Assembly: GCA_963931925.1 (NCBI GenBank)
Contig: OZ007579.1
Location: 29,506,477 to 29,570,476, forward strand
Reading direction: 5' to 3'
Length of the DNA stretch: 64,000 bases
DNA from: Onchidella celtica
Lineage: Eukaryota; Mollusca; Gastropoda; Systellommatophora; Onchidiidae
In this document: positions 54,143 to 64,000 of the stretch, piece by piece
Numbering within the stretch: the stretch's first letter is position 1
Layout: every line of letters begins with the position of its first letter
Program-made: the position numbers and the translations under genes
The notes under the pieces: model-generated
What the model was told of the DNA's origin: nothing
Seen by the model: the letters and a program-made list of their open reading frames with translations, nothing else
Database searches by the model: none

Positions 54143-54735
54143 CACCCCAGTGAAAACTTAGGGTTTGAACGACATAACTGTCTACTAACGTTGCTATGTA
54201 ATAGTACTTTGGAAAGGGCTATATAGTAAAAAATATAGCGTTACTGAAAGTCAAAAAAAAATTTTCTAAGAACGTGCATTATCGATGGACAGTAGCATAG
54301 GTATATTTATATGCGACGTTCTGTGATAATATATAATTATTGTAGCACTTAAGAATTAAAGTGATAAACTTCTCTCACACAGACATACTGTAAAGACTGA
54401 AATATTGAGCAACTAGCTCATCGCTTCATTGAGCGTAATTAATACATTCATAGAACATGAACGAACAATAGTTAATTAAAGTAATGGTATCCTGGCAGCA
54501 ATAGGTCTGGTCGCTCGGTTTGCCATTTTCTCATCTCATTGACCCGCAGACAAAGGCGTCAAGGTTGTCTGAAACTCAGGTCATGGTCAGGATGGACGCT
54601 AGTGGAAAAAGGAATCACATGGAAATTTTGAGAAAGAATGTCCATAATTGGTAGGACAATATAATGTGAAACCATCCACGGTCTCCGAAAAAGGTGAAAA
54701 ATGCTCAACCTCAATGCTTAACAGTCTCTATATAA
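54143..54735 (-). repeat. 3' UTR segment of the third copy
   Basis: Inverse of 45380-45965 with moderate divergence over its whole length. Confidence 0.85.
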
Positions 54736-55239
54736 AATAGCAACATATTCTGGTTTATCAATTATAAATTTCGCCATAGTGAAGCTGAAATAACAAACGT
54801 CGACAAGATAATTAGCCTGACGTACTCTTTCAAAATGCGCTACGCTCGTCTTGATTTAAGAATTATATAGCGCTTCTCGCATTCAACAATAATCTAAATC
54901 TCAATTAAATAACATTACACTTTAATCTATTTCTAATTATATCCAATCCGGGATAGATGAGATGCCACAAGGCGATAGCATTTAATTTAATGCGCCGTTT
55001 CGGTACGCAAGCCATGCACACATCAAGTGTCACAGTCATCTCGGTATATAGTCATAATCGGTTCAATTCAATATCCATATCGGGTATGTTCTTAGATAAC
55101 TCATCCACTGACCGCATGGAGAGTGACAATCATAATCAGTATTCTTACTTGTCATATCTAGTATTACGTTAGATGGTCCACGAAACGCGGAAAACCATAG
55201 ACATAATCGGTTGTATAAAAAAAACAACTCCACTCTTCT

Positions 55240-55530
55240 TCACAACTTCTTAAAACGCGACCACGCAGTGTCCTCTGTTACCACTGGAAAAAAACTCTCA
55301 AAAACGCGAACACGCAGTGTCCTCTGTTACCACTGCAAAAAACTCAAAAACGCGAATACTCCCTTCCTTACATAACTAGTCGGTCTTACACTGCCCGTCG
55401 GTCTTACACTGCCTGCGGCCTTACACTGCCCAGAGTTCTTACACTGCATCTCGGCGTCTTACACTGCCTGTGGCCTTACACTGCCCAGAGGCCTTACACT
55501 GCCCTGTGGGGCTTACAATGCCTGTAAGAA
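55240..55530. repeat. Short tandem repeats inside the third LTR copy
   Basis: Two ~53-bp copies containing CACGCAGTGTCCTCTGTTAC (55263-55330), followed by about eight degenerate ~20-bp units with the core CTTACACTGCC between 55384 and 55515. Spacers vary in length and sequence. Confidence 0.8.
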
Positions 55531-55859
55531 GGTTCAACAATAACACGCGAATACGCGATTACGCAGTGTACTACGTTAGCACTGCCTACATCTCTCAAAT
55601 AATCGAAAAATACCAATATCATCCATCCCATGAGGCAATCTCATTATTGCTCTCCTCGGGTCGACGTCATACGCAGACGACTAAAAAAAAGTATACTCAA
55701 TATATATAATTCACATAGCTCTTATATCGACATCACCTCGATACTGATACAGACTCTTCCCATGAGACAAATTCATTGCTCTTCGGGCGGCGGCACCAGC
55801 CGACAATAAAATCAATACTCACTACTCATCACTACACAAAAAAAAATCACCTCCCTAAA

Positions 55860-56867
55860 CAGTCTAATACTGCCCTCTCGGGAGCTCGTCAATATAAAGA
55901 CGAGATCGGTTATACATGACGCTTAATAAGCTCCATAGAACTGGCAGTGTGCTAACTGCACGGGTTCCAACAATTCAATAAAATCGTACTCTCAATAACC
56001 AGATCAAATTACTCAATCAATGTGTCAATGTAGACACATGAGTTACTTAGGTAAAATAAGAAACAAAGGAATGTACCAACAACATAATGATAAAGGTCTA
56101 ATGAAAAAAAAAAAATACACCAAACACGACGCTAGACAAACAAGAAAAGACGAACGATAACAGACCCTACAAGTTCTGAATATAATTACAGATAGGTGAG
56201 AAGAGAACAAGAGAGACGTCTTCCCAAAGAGACGAGGAAGATGTGAACGCCACAATCTAAACAAATATACAGGTCCCTAACAAAGACTATTCTCACGAAT
56301 GCGAATCCTCACTGTTTTAATCACCACTGGTTGTTGCGAGACCGCAGACGTTGTCGTCGAAACGGCAAAATCGGCGACCAAGCCACCACTTTGGCACAGA
56401 GGACACGCACACGTAAGAACCCTCGCCGACCTCCCGCAGTTCTAACAAAGAAGAAAAGTATAAAAAGTCTGTAAAACACGAGGAGGAACACTCAACTCCC
56501 CAGACGCAGACAAAATTTTAGGATGGAATCACTTAACTTTCAAGGAACTGGGTGGTAATTCCTTTAGCCCTTGCGTACACCACAGTCAGTCTTTTTTTGT
56601 CTTTCACCGTTCCAAGTTCTGTCCTGTAGTCTCCCTGGCCTCGGTCATCGGGTCAATGGGAGAGCAGCGACATATGTGGAAGTAAAAACAACAAAGCAGT
56701 ATACAAAACTAAATAATAAATAATTTTAAACTAGCTCAACGTGCGACACCCCGTGAGCGACGGATCATGAAAAGAACAAAAATGTAATGCAAACAAAGAG
56801 AAAACGTGATTATAATCTAACGAATTTAAGAAATTAAGGATTAAGAAATTTGGTATGTCCCCTCCAG
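55860..56867 (-). other. Leader segment of the third copy with PBS
   Basis: Inverse of most of the element-2 leader; the PBS core TGGAGGGGACA is retained at 56866-56856. Confidence 0.75.
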
Positions 56868-58079
56868 TGTCGCGATGTGGGTTAGATGGGGATAATTCGA
56901 CTGACACTCTTTCGAGGTCCGCTCCCACAATCGACGAACACACAAAAAAAAAATACTTGCACTCTAAAAACTAAATAAATCAATTGCTTTGATTTTTAGC
57001 AGAACTGTAGGGCAGTTTAATTACAGGAATTAATGTAACAAATACAATTATAAATATAAATATCAATTCAAAGGCAACTGAATCTAACTAATGAAACTAC
57101 AGCTTTCTATAAAGACTAACTTATTCACTCTAACTACTTGCAGGTCATATGAGTTAGATGCCAAATAGAATCCGCGCACGTGGCGACGGATATAACAGTT
57201 TAAATTCTATTAATTCAATGAGACATGTTATGATATGGACATTTCCTCTAGACACGCCATGGAGAATGCTTGTACAACCATGCGTTGTCTGGCGGTAGCT
57301 CTGAAACTGTCTTCAAAAGTAAGTAGAACGGTTCACTTTCATCATTACAAATTAGTATAGACTCTCACCATGAGGCCCTCACTGGGAGTGAGAGCGCTGT
57401 ATGTAAACGCTGTGGGTTCATATCAAACCAAGTAGCTTAGGCTCTGGAGCTTTAAAACATCACGCTCCTCACAATATGGACTGCTCAACTGCGTCTCTAT
57501 GTCTCTCATCTGGCTGATGACTGTCGCCGTCCACCTCGTAAATGGATTGTCTACATGTGGCCTCTATCTAAGCTCTGCACGGGTTTAAATACTAAAGCTA
57601 TGTCTCGACCTTCCGTCCAGATTCATACATTTGATTGGTGCAGTCGCTTCAGCTCAGCCTGCAATATTAATTTATGCTTGTCATGGCCTTGCGCCAAAAT
57701 CAAGGTCAATTTTACGGTCTAGACAAAATTTAAAATGCGAAACATTAACTACTAAAATCTTCAAACCCCGTGCTTTCTACTCTTATGCACGAATTTCCGA
57801 ACGCCAACTAAGCGTCTAAATAAACTACCTTTACTCGCCCCTTATCTATGTTAATCAAAATCACGGGGTCGAGAACTGCTCTGTCATTCGTAACTATACA
57901 TTTATTCTGTCTCGCCCCTCCTTCTCTCCATCCATCAGAAAAAAGGTGTTTCAAAACAAACTGTTCACGAGAACAGCTCAATGACAAATTACGCTGGTTA
58001 TAATCAACAAGATCGTAAAAATTAACTCACTGACGTCGTGACCTAGCACGGCATTTATGATCCTAATGTGATCATGACA
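56868..58079 (-). repeat. 5' LTR of the third copy
   Basis: 1212 bp on the minus strand, starting TGTCATGATC and ending ATCGCGACA. Diverged from the element-2 LTRs, strongly so in its first ~400 bases, so an older or sister lineage. Confidence 0.85.
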
Positions 58080-59651
58080 GATGTAGAGAGGGTAGAAAGT
58101 GATGGGCTTGGCACTTTTGGGGGGGGGGGGGGGGTCCGCGCCGAGAGCAGCTTTTAAGCTTGTATTATGTCTTAAGCAAAGACATAGGGATTATTTATTT
58201 CTTTTAACGTAGTAAGCTACAATATCAGACCAATATACCGAAACTGCAACGTTTCGGTTGAGTGCAAATATGAGTTATCTTCCCAGTTAAGTGACTGATA
58301 ATTCTCTAGGACGTATAATCTCTACAGTTTTCTAGTCGAATGCCATTAGATAGCATCACAGAATTCATTTTTGTATAAATTGCAAGGGGTGTCCAAAAAG
58401 AAAGGTACACACATTTACCAATGAAACATATTAAATGCGATACAAATAGAACTTTGTGCAACCTGACCAAAAAAAAAAATGATTCCAGGTTTATACTTAG
58501 AAGTTACGGCGTCCATCGCATAGTATTGACCTGGCTGCTTCAGGCCACCATCTGTTTGGACCTTCAAACGACATCTATCCATAAAACGGTTTAGTACTAA
58601 TGTGCATGTCGTTGCACAGAATCAAGGGTGGCTGCAGTCGCTTCAAGGAGTGAATGTCATGTGTGTGTGCAGCGATGAGACAAGTGCATTAATATGACCA
58701 AACGGAAGAGTAACAGAATAATGGTTGTAACCTATGCATTTATCGAGATAAACATTTTCCACTCTCGTAGTGAACCTGGTGGAAAAAGTACTAGCAATAT
58801 TATAAAATTACCCATATTCATATGGCTAGATATTCTTCGATAGAGATATAATATTTATCTTAATATATAAACTTTTTAAGCATGGTGTTAAATATGCATA
58901 ATTATGTAGGGAGGAAGATCATTATTATCATATAACACAAGGAGGTGCAAGAGTGGATGCAGTGGCTTGAAAACACCGTCTTAAAGGAGGGTGTGTATGC
59001 GCGTGTGCACGGATGAAATAAGTGCATCAATATGACCAAATGGAAGAGTAACAGAACAGTGCTAGTAACCTATCTATTTATCGTGATGTTCAAGGGCGTG
59101 ATTTTTTACTGCTGCACTGGAGACTGCCATCTGACTTTAGTGCGTCTTTTAGTATCTTGAGGAGAATCGACACGTATTTCTCGGACACCATCATTTCAAC
59201 TCATTTGAAATTTTGCATTGGCTCCCATTTAAAACTAAACTTTAAGGAACTGAATTATCATTAAGTAGAATCCTATTCTTGAGTCTGCTTCTCTACGCTT
59301 TGTAAACCACGATAAGTTGTCCATATTATTTTGAAAAAAAAAATACAAATCTACAGTATTTGACTTGCGAAACACAAAAATTATGTTCAGCTTGAAGTTT
59401 AATGGGGAAACGATCGGTGATGGCAAAACAACTAAACAAAAAAACAAAAGAATGCATGGGTAGATCAATCCCAAAATACAAGTTAATTGAGACTATAATG
59501 ATATTAATTAGAAAATTCCGTGAATTTACACCAGTGTCCGTAAGTAGATGTAGGTAATTATGCATGAGTTTCACATTATTCTTCGTGATTTGTTTGAACA
59601 ACAACGGATCGATCGCTAACATTGTGTGTTTTGTTGTTTTTGTTTCTTCAG
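58080..59651 (+). other. V4 intron, acceptor-proximal part
   Basis: Non-coding. Poly-G at about 58119-58134. Two ~140-bp segments at about 58620-58765 and 58945-59095 are diverged direct repeats (both with AGTGCAT.AATATGACCAAA.GGAAGAGTAACAGAA). GGGGTGTCCAAAAAGAAAGG at ~58388 resembles a mariner end but no partner was found. Confidence 0.5.
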
Positions 59652-59747
59652 ATGTACAAGCACGGCCAAGAGATGCCCAATTACCATTCTGACACACCTG
59701 ACGACCAGTGCACATGTGACGACGGAGAAATCAAATGTTTATTGTAA
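59652..59747 (+). CDS. V4 exon 2: VWC-like C-terminal segment
   Basis: Acceptor TTCTTCAG (AG 59650-59651), 31 codons, stop TAA 59745-59747. M-Y-K-H-G-Q-E-M-P ... Q-C-T-C-D-D-G-E-I-K-C-L-L: same motif as V2 and V3 exon 2, phase 0. The following 200 bases match the V3 3' flank. Confidence 0.8.
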   Translation: MYKHGQEMPNYHSDTPDDQCTCDDGEIKCLL

Positions 59748-60785
59748 ACGTCGCATTACGTTTATGTGAAATACAGAGATAAAAACACTGCTGTGGTGGC
59801 TGAGAAATGTAGTGGAGAAAAAAATACATACTATGAGAAATTCCATTTTGTGAGTTCATTTTGTGATTGTGTGAATGTGTCGGTCTGCTTCTTTAACTTT
59901 TAATTTCAAATAGACGAGGACGAGAAATCCTGAAATTTTACATTCAAGAGATATTTATTCTGGTCCGTAACTTTCCCTCCAATGATCTGTGTTATGCAAG
60001 TTGGTGAATGAGGCCATGCTCTCTAATGATTACAATGAAAAAAAACAAACAAACAATTTGATTTTATGTAATATTGTGTCTGCATATTATTGCTACAAAG
60101 GTTTGATGATAAATATACAATATGTTTAGTGTAAATGTTTATGTTTCGAATATGAGTGGTAATGCTTGTCATCGCCAGTCCAGAAATGAAAGTAATGAAG
60201 TAAAGGAAACTGAATCGGTAAAACACATTGTTTACAACAGCTCCTTTGTGGCTGCTTATCGCAGCATCACAGATGTGCTATTTTTAAATGCCTGCTCGCC
60301 ACAGCACCCACACACATACACACACACACACACATACACACACGCACAATATCTCACATCTAGAAAAAGAAAAAACACCAAAGAAACACATCAAAATTCA
60401 GAATTTGAATTTTATATTTTCTAAGCTGTTGATCTTTATCAAAACTTAGGGTCAGGATGAAAATACATCAATATGGTGTGTAGCAATGAGGTTGGGTTAT
60501 GAGAGATGTACTGTACCAAGTCTTGAACTCACCATTTTAAATTGCCAATAAAAACTTCAAACATGTAAATTATAACGTCCCTCATGCTCAAAAGCTGGTC
60601 GCTCAGTTTCACATAATATGAGGGACGCATTTGGAATTTCAGGATTTTGTAGAGAGTCAATGGCTGTTCTATAATCCCGAATATACTAATACGGCTACTG
60701 AAAGACTCCCAAATTTGTTTGACAACAACATCATCAAGTCCATCAACAATTGACATAGGGTAAAATTCAAAAAAGGACAAGAAAA
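59748..60785. other. V4 3' UTR and intergenic DNA
   Basis: The 3' UTR is conserved with V3 to about 59980. A (CA)n tract lies at 60309-60345. An 83-codon minus-strand frame (60780-60529) has no recognisable motif and is left unassigned. Confidence 0.45.
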
Positions 60786-61090
60786 TCGATATCCCATTTA
60801 CAAAAGTACCCTACTCCAAACATAATGCATTTTTCTAAATTAGCGCTCAAGGGTTTGCCCAGCCTGTTGCAGTATTACCTCCTTTAAGTCTTCCAGCATC
60901 AGACAGACAGATTAGCAGTGTCTGATAGACGTCGTGGGTTTACTTACGAAGGCAATATTATACAAGACTTGAGTGGCCAACTCCGTGAAGAGATGATGCA
61001 AGACGTACTACTACTACTGTGTCTGGCTGTTGCTGATCACTCCATGGTCGCCCTGTGAGAGAGGAGACGTAAAACAGGGCTATCTGATCC
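60786..61090 (+). pseudogene. V5: broken exon 1 of the small secreted peptide family
   Basis: The upstream block aligns with V4 from 60786. ATG at 60993 begins a signal peptide (M-Q-D-V-L-L-L-L-L-C-L-A-V), but a one-base shift around 61027-61031 brings a stop at 61056-61058. In the other frame family residues continue (T-P-W-S-P-C). The donor position shows a poor GCC|GTAACA. No exon 2 was found to the right edge, though a GTAG tract of the intron type lies at 62500-62735. Confidence 0.75.
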
Positions 61091-62210
61091 GCCGGAACGG
61101 AGAGCCGTAACAACTAGATTATTATTTTATTTCCATTCAAACAACACAATATCAGAATAATGCACCAATGCGGCAACATTGTAGTAGAGGATAAATGAGT
61201 AGTGCCCCTAGTTACGAGACTGATTAGGCAATACTTAGTGTGTTAAAGTAGATCGGCAGTCACTGTGGATAGAATCATACATGTAGAATTCATATTGGCT
61301 TAAATTGCCTAATACCCCGGTGCATCATTACATATTGTTCTGGCTAGATATTTTTAGACGTAGGTGTATTTATGTTAATGCATAACATGTTTAGGTATGT
61401 AGTAATATCCGTAATGTAGAAATGTTGGTAGATAGATAATTAATCTTTATTATGAAAAAACAACAACAATAACAAAAATGCGCTGTACAATTTCGGAGGG
61501 GCGTCCCTTGCCGATCTGAGGAAAGAATTCTTTATGTAGACCTGGAGACTTGAAACTAAACACTATTGTATTGTATTTTTTTTTATAGTTTGCTTTGTGT
61601 CGCTGATTTTGCCTCCGATCCTTTTTTTGTTTTTGTTTTTGTTTTTGTTTTGACGAATGCATGTTCACAAACACATGAACGATGGCGTCATCACTTCCTG
61701 CTAACTTTCCGGTACGTCTCTGTTTCGCTGTTCGAAGAGCGGGACAGTTGGCTGTTGTTATAAAGTACCTATGCACCCTAAGCGTTTTGCGCACGTACTA
61801 TTCCTAATCTCGTCCTTATCCTCAACCCTAAATTTTATCGAATCCCTAACCCTGTCCCTCTACCCTTTCAACAACACAAAAATAAAACAAAAAAACCGGA
61901 GGAAAAGAAATCTTAAATGTGAATGAATAATGAATCATAATTAATTGAGGCTGTTGTAAGGAGTATATCGGGAGGGGCTCTCTAGCTCTGGAGTCACCAA
62001 AGGCTTTAAGATATGTATCCCTAGCGCAGAAACCTTGGGGGGGGGGGGGGCGTACATACTTGTAACAACACTCGGGACAGTTAAGAATGTATAATATATT
62101 CAGATATTTAAACAGTTATAAAAAATTCTCATGCAGGTATTTACCTGTAGATTAGATGGGCCAGTGTCGAAAATCGTAAAGACTAGGTTTGTAGGGGGTT
62201 AGGTTTGTAT
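61091..62210. other. Non-coding DNA, likely former V5 intron
   Basis: No gene recognised. T-rich (TTTTTG)n at about 61620-61650 and poly-G at 62037-62050. Confidence 0.4.
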
Positions 62211-62492
62211 AAGATATAAAATAAGATATAACTTTATTGTCCTGTTGACAGGAAATTTGTTGTCACAGCATCAGTTGAGTACAAAATCCAAGGCACAAAG
62301 GTCTTTATCGCACACCGCACACAGTCACATTGATCACTTAACATTACCGGCATTGTGAGAACATTACTTGCATACACACACGTATTCAGATCACTTCATT
62401 AAGAAAATCAACAACAGCGTACTAAATCAGGAAATACCATTACTTGGAATGGCGGATGGCAAAAAAGATCGTTTTAGATTAAGTTTGCAGGA
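62211..62492 (-). mobile_element. 5'-truncated LINE fragment with target duplication
   Basis: Begins on the plus strand with the inverse of a CR1/L2-like 3' tail (AAGATATAAAATAAGATA then ACTTTATTGTCCTGTTGACA). Flanked by GGTTAGGTTTGTAT at 62197-62210 and 62493-62506, a 14-bp direct repeat. The ~280 bp has no coding frame. Confidence 0.7.
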
Positions 62493-62499
62493 GGTTAGG

Positions 62500-62735
62500 T
62501 TTGTATGTAGGTAGATAGGCAGATAGATGGATAGGTAGGTAGGTAAGTAGGTTAGAAGACAGATGGGTAGGTAGGTAGGCAGTTTGGTAGCTAGGCAGAT
62601 AGACAGGTCGGTAAGTAGGTAGTAGGTACGTTACTAGGTAGGTAGGCACGTAAACTGGTAGGTAGATAGGTAGATTGGTAGATAGGTATTCAGGAGATGG
62701 GTGGGTAGGTAGATGAGCAGGTAGGCAGGAAGATT
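62500..62735 (+). repeat. (GTAG)n tetranucleotide tract
   Basis: Imperfect GTAG/ATAG repeats, same type and orientation relative to exon 1 as in the V3 intron. Confidence 0.9.
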
Positions 62736-63688
62736 AGAAGTTGGATAAAAATAGACGTACAAATAATATATAGTCTGATATGTGTTAATGTGTGTGAGTA
62801 GGAGCATGGTGAATTGATTTTATGTTAATTCTGTTTTTTATTTTAGTTCTTCGCTTTAGGGCACATCATTTTTTGTGTGGATTTGAGAATTATTACTTTA
62901 CATATTACATTATTACATTACATTACAATTACTTAAAATGTGAAATTGTGAATGAAAGTTTTCTGCCAAACGTTGTCCGTTTCATTGGTTGGGAAAAAAC
63001 CAGAAATTTTAGTGAAGACTGCGTTTTCTTTCTCATACTTCAGTTCAGTGGTGATGCTTCACAGGAAATCGGGCATTTGTCTGTCTCAGTTATCTTTGAC
63101 TTATTTCTCTTAGTCCAGAAATCATGTAATATTTTGCTTCGCGAAATTTGCTAGAAACACGTTTTCGTAAAAAATCGGCTTTATGAGAGCCACGTCTGTG
63201 TGTGTGCGTTTGTGTGTGTGTGGCGGGGGTAGGGGGGGGGGAGGAGCAGAGTATGTGTGTGGATGAGTTCTGTTATAAATTTTACACCATCTGACAGACT
63301 ATTACCACACTGTGATAAACATTTGTACCACTGTGAAACAAAGAGTTACTTTTTTGTTGTTAGAGACAAAGGTGAAAGAATGCCCGTTTATCCAGGTATT
63401 ACAGGCGGCTGACAGCCAAACTGCCGTACTATGCTCTCACAGAAAATACGAGGCTATTGCTTTTCTTCATTTTTACTTGATTTTGTTGATTTTCATAATG
63501 AAATTTTGAGTTTTCTACCGTCAAGAGTCGTGTGCACCAACGCCATTACGAAGGGAAATAACTATATGTTTGTAACAGTTCTTAGTTTTCTCTTTGTTAT
63601 GTACCTTTGACTATAATCTCCGTTAAAGGCTCGCTACGTGGACCTGAACAATTCGCCCTGTTCACCAATAAAAGTATGTTGGCTCTAC

Positions 63689-63690
<2 letters not shown>
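62736..63690. other. Non-coding DNA to the CT microsatellite
   Basis: Several frames of 60-110 codons, none with recognisable motifs. TG-rich and G-rich patch at 63197-63243. Confidence 0.35.
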
Positions 63691-63782
<92 letters not shown>

Positions 63783-63803
63783 TACACACACACACACACA
63801 CAT
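63691..63803 (+). repeat. (CT)n followed by (CA)n microsatellite
   Basis: About 80 bp of CT then about 30 bp of CA/CATA. The frames on both strands across it are repeat translations only. Confidence 0.97.
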
Positions 63804-64000
63804 CGGTCAGTATAACATGTTTTTATCATCTTGCTGCGTCCATTCATCTCTACAGCAATTTTCAGATGAATTTTGTGTCTGCACACGTTTCTTTGCCTTC
63901 ACTGCAGTAAGTACGGTAGATGCTGGAAAAACTAAATTTATTTTGCTTTTACCTTTATGTAAATCTATGCAAAACCTTCGCACTATTTCTATGTATCTGT

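Larger units (their letters stand above)
54143..58079 (-). mobile_element. Third, internally deleted copy of the element-2 family, lacking the 3' LTR
   Basis: Minus strand: LTR 58079-56868, PBS and leader 56867 to ~55860, rearranged DNA with tandem repeats ~55700-55240, small pol relics around 54850-54740, then the element-2 3' UTR to 54143, stopping within the polypurine tract (CACTGGGGTGG then unrelated DNA). No gag, protease, integrase or RT frame remains and no 3' LTR follows. Non-autonomous. It lies in the intron of V4, opposite in direction to the gene. Confidence 0.8.

Noticed and set aside
53813-54226. 137-codon frame in the V4 intron
   Set aside because: It crosses from intron DNA into the inverted 3' UTR of the third LTR element; T-rich with no motif.
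55384-55515. CRISPR-like regularly recurring CTTACACTGCC
   Set aside because: Eukaryotic context, unit and spacer lengths are irregular, spacers resemble each other, and it lies in a degenerate LTR element.
58386-58430. Mariner-like terminal sequence GGGGTGTCCAAAAAGAAAGG
   Set aside because: No inverted partner or transposase fragment found nearby.
60529-60780. 83-codon minus-strand frame between V4 and V5
   Set aside because: No recognisable motif, no splice or promoter context; kept only as an unassigned frame.
63597-63910. Ser/Leu and Arg/Glu repeat frames on both strands
   Set aside because: Translation of the (CT)n/(CA)n microsatellite.

Overview
This is eukaryotic, metazoan DNA: AT-rich, with spliced genes, microsatellites and LTR, LINE and DNA transposons. 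The retrotransposon types (Gmr1-like and CsRn1-like Ty3/gypsy), THAP-domain DNA transposons and short (TAGATC)n tracts fit a marine invertebrate, most likely a lophotrochozoan such as a gastropod mollusc. That placement is inference. No bacterial-style operons, rRNA, CRISPR arrays or confident tRNA genes were seen.

Layout. 1-7991: Ty3/gypsy element 1 (5' LTR cut by the window edge), one 1556-codon gag-pol frame in the Gmr1 order (integrase before reverse transcriptase). 7992-~23.3 kb: a decayed two-gene DNA transposon (copy A: SWIM/YqaJ nuclease gene on +, THAP/DDE transposase gene on -), split by a foldback-like element with tandemly amplified ends, itself split by a complete CsRn1-clade retrotransposon (16887-21177, 4-bp TSD). 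23.66-23.95 kb: a small element carrying a THAP exon. 24091-26468: a solo LTR of the element-1 family with 5-bp TSD, containing two nested non-autonomous DNA elements. 28340-29159: a PIF/Harbinger deletion derivative. 31291-47213: Ty3/gypsy element 2 (Gmr1 type, near-identical LTRs, 5-bp TSD) split by an apparently intact 6.9-kb DNA transposon (copy B, 36573-43503) with both genes readable across consistent splice sites. 49808-50068: a MITE. 54143-58079: a minus-strand relative of element 2 with most coding sequence deleted and no 3' LTR.

Host genes. The only probable host genes are a small family of two-exon genes for secreted cysteine-containing peptides of about 72-76 residues. Exon 1 encodes a signal peptide plus a short variable region; exon 2 encodes a VWC-like segment (aromatic-x-x-G ... 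C-x-C-x-D-G-x-x-x-C). Copies: V1 (-, exon 1 at 26542-26679), V2 (-, exon 1 at 48516-48638, exon 2 at 29450-29548), V3 (+, 50582-50713 and 51192-51290), V4 (+, 53642-53764 and 59652-59747) and a broken V5 (+, about 60993-61090). Their introns have absorbed most of the large insertions: element 2 plus transposon B lie in the V2 intron, and the third LTR element lies in the V4 intron.

How the pieces relate. The window is a nested insertion record. Copy B must be younger than element 2, whose LTRs differ at roughly ten positions in 1.24 kb, so two-gene THAP/YqaJ transposons moved recently in this lineage. Copy A is the fossil counterpart with the same convergent gene layout.
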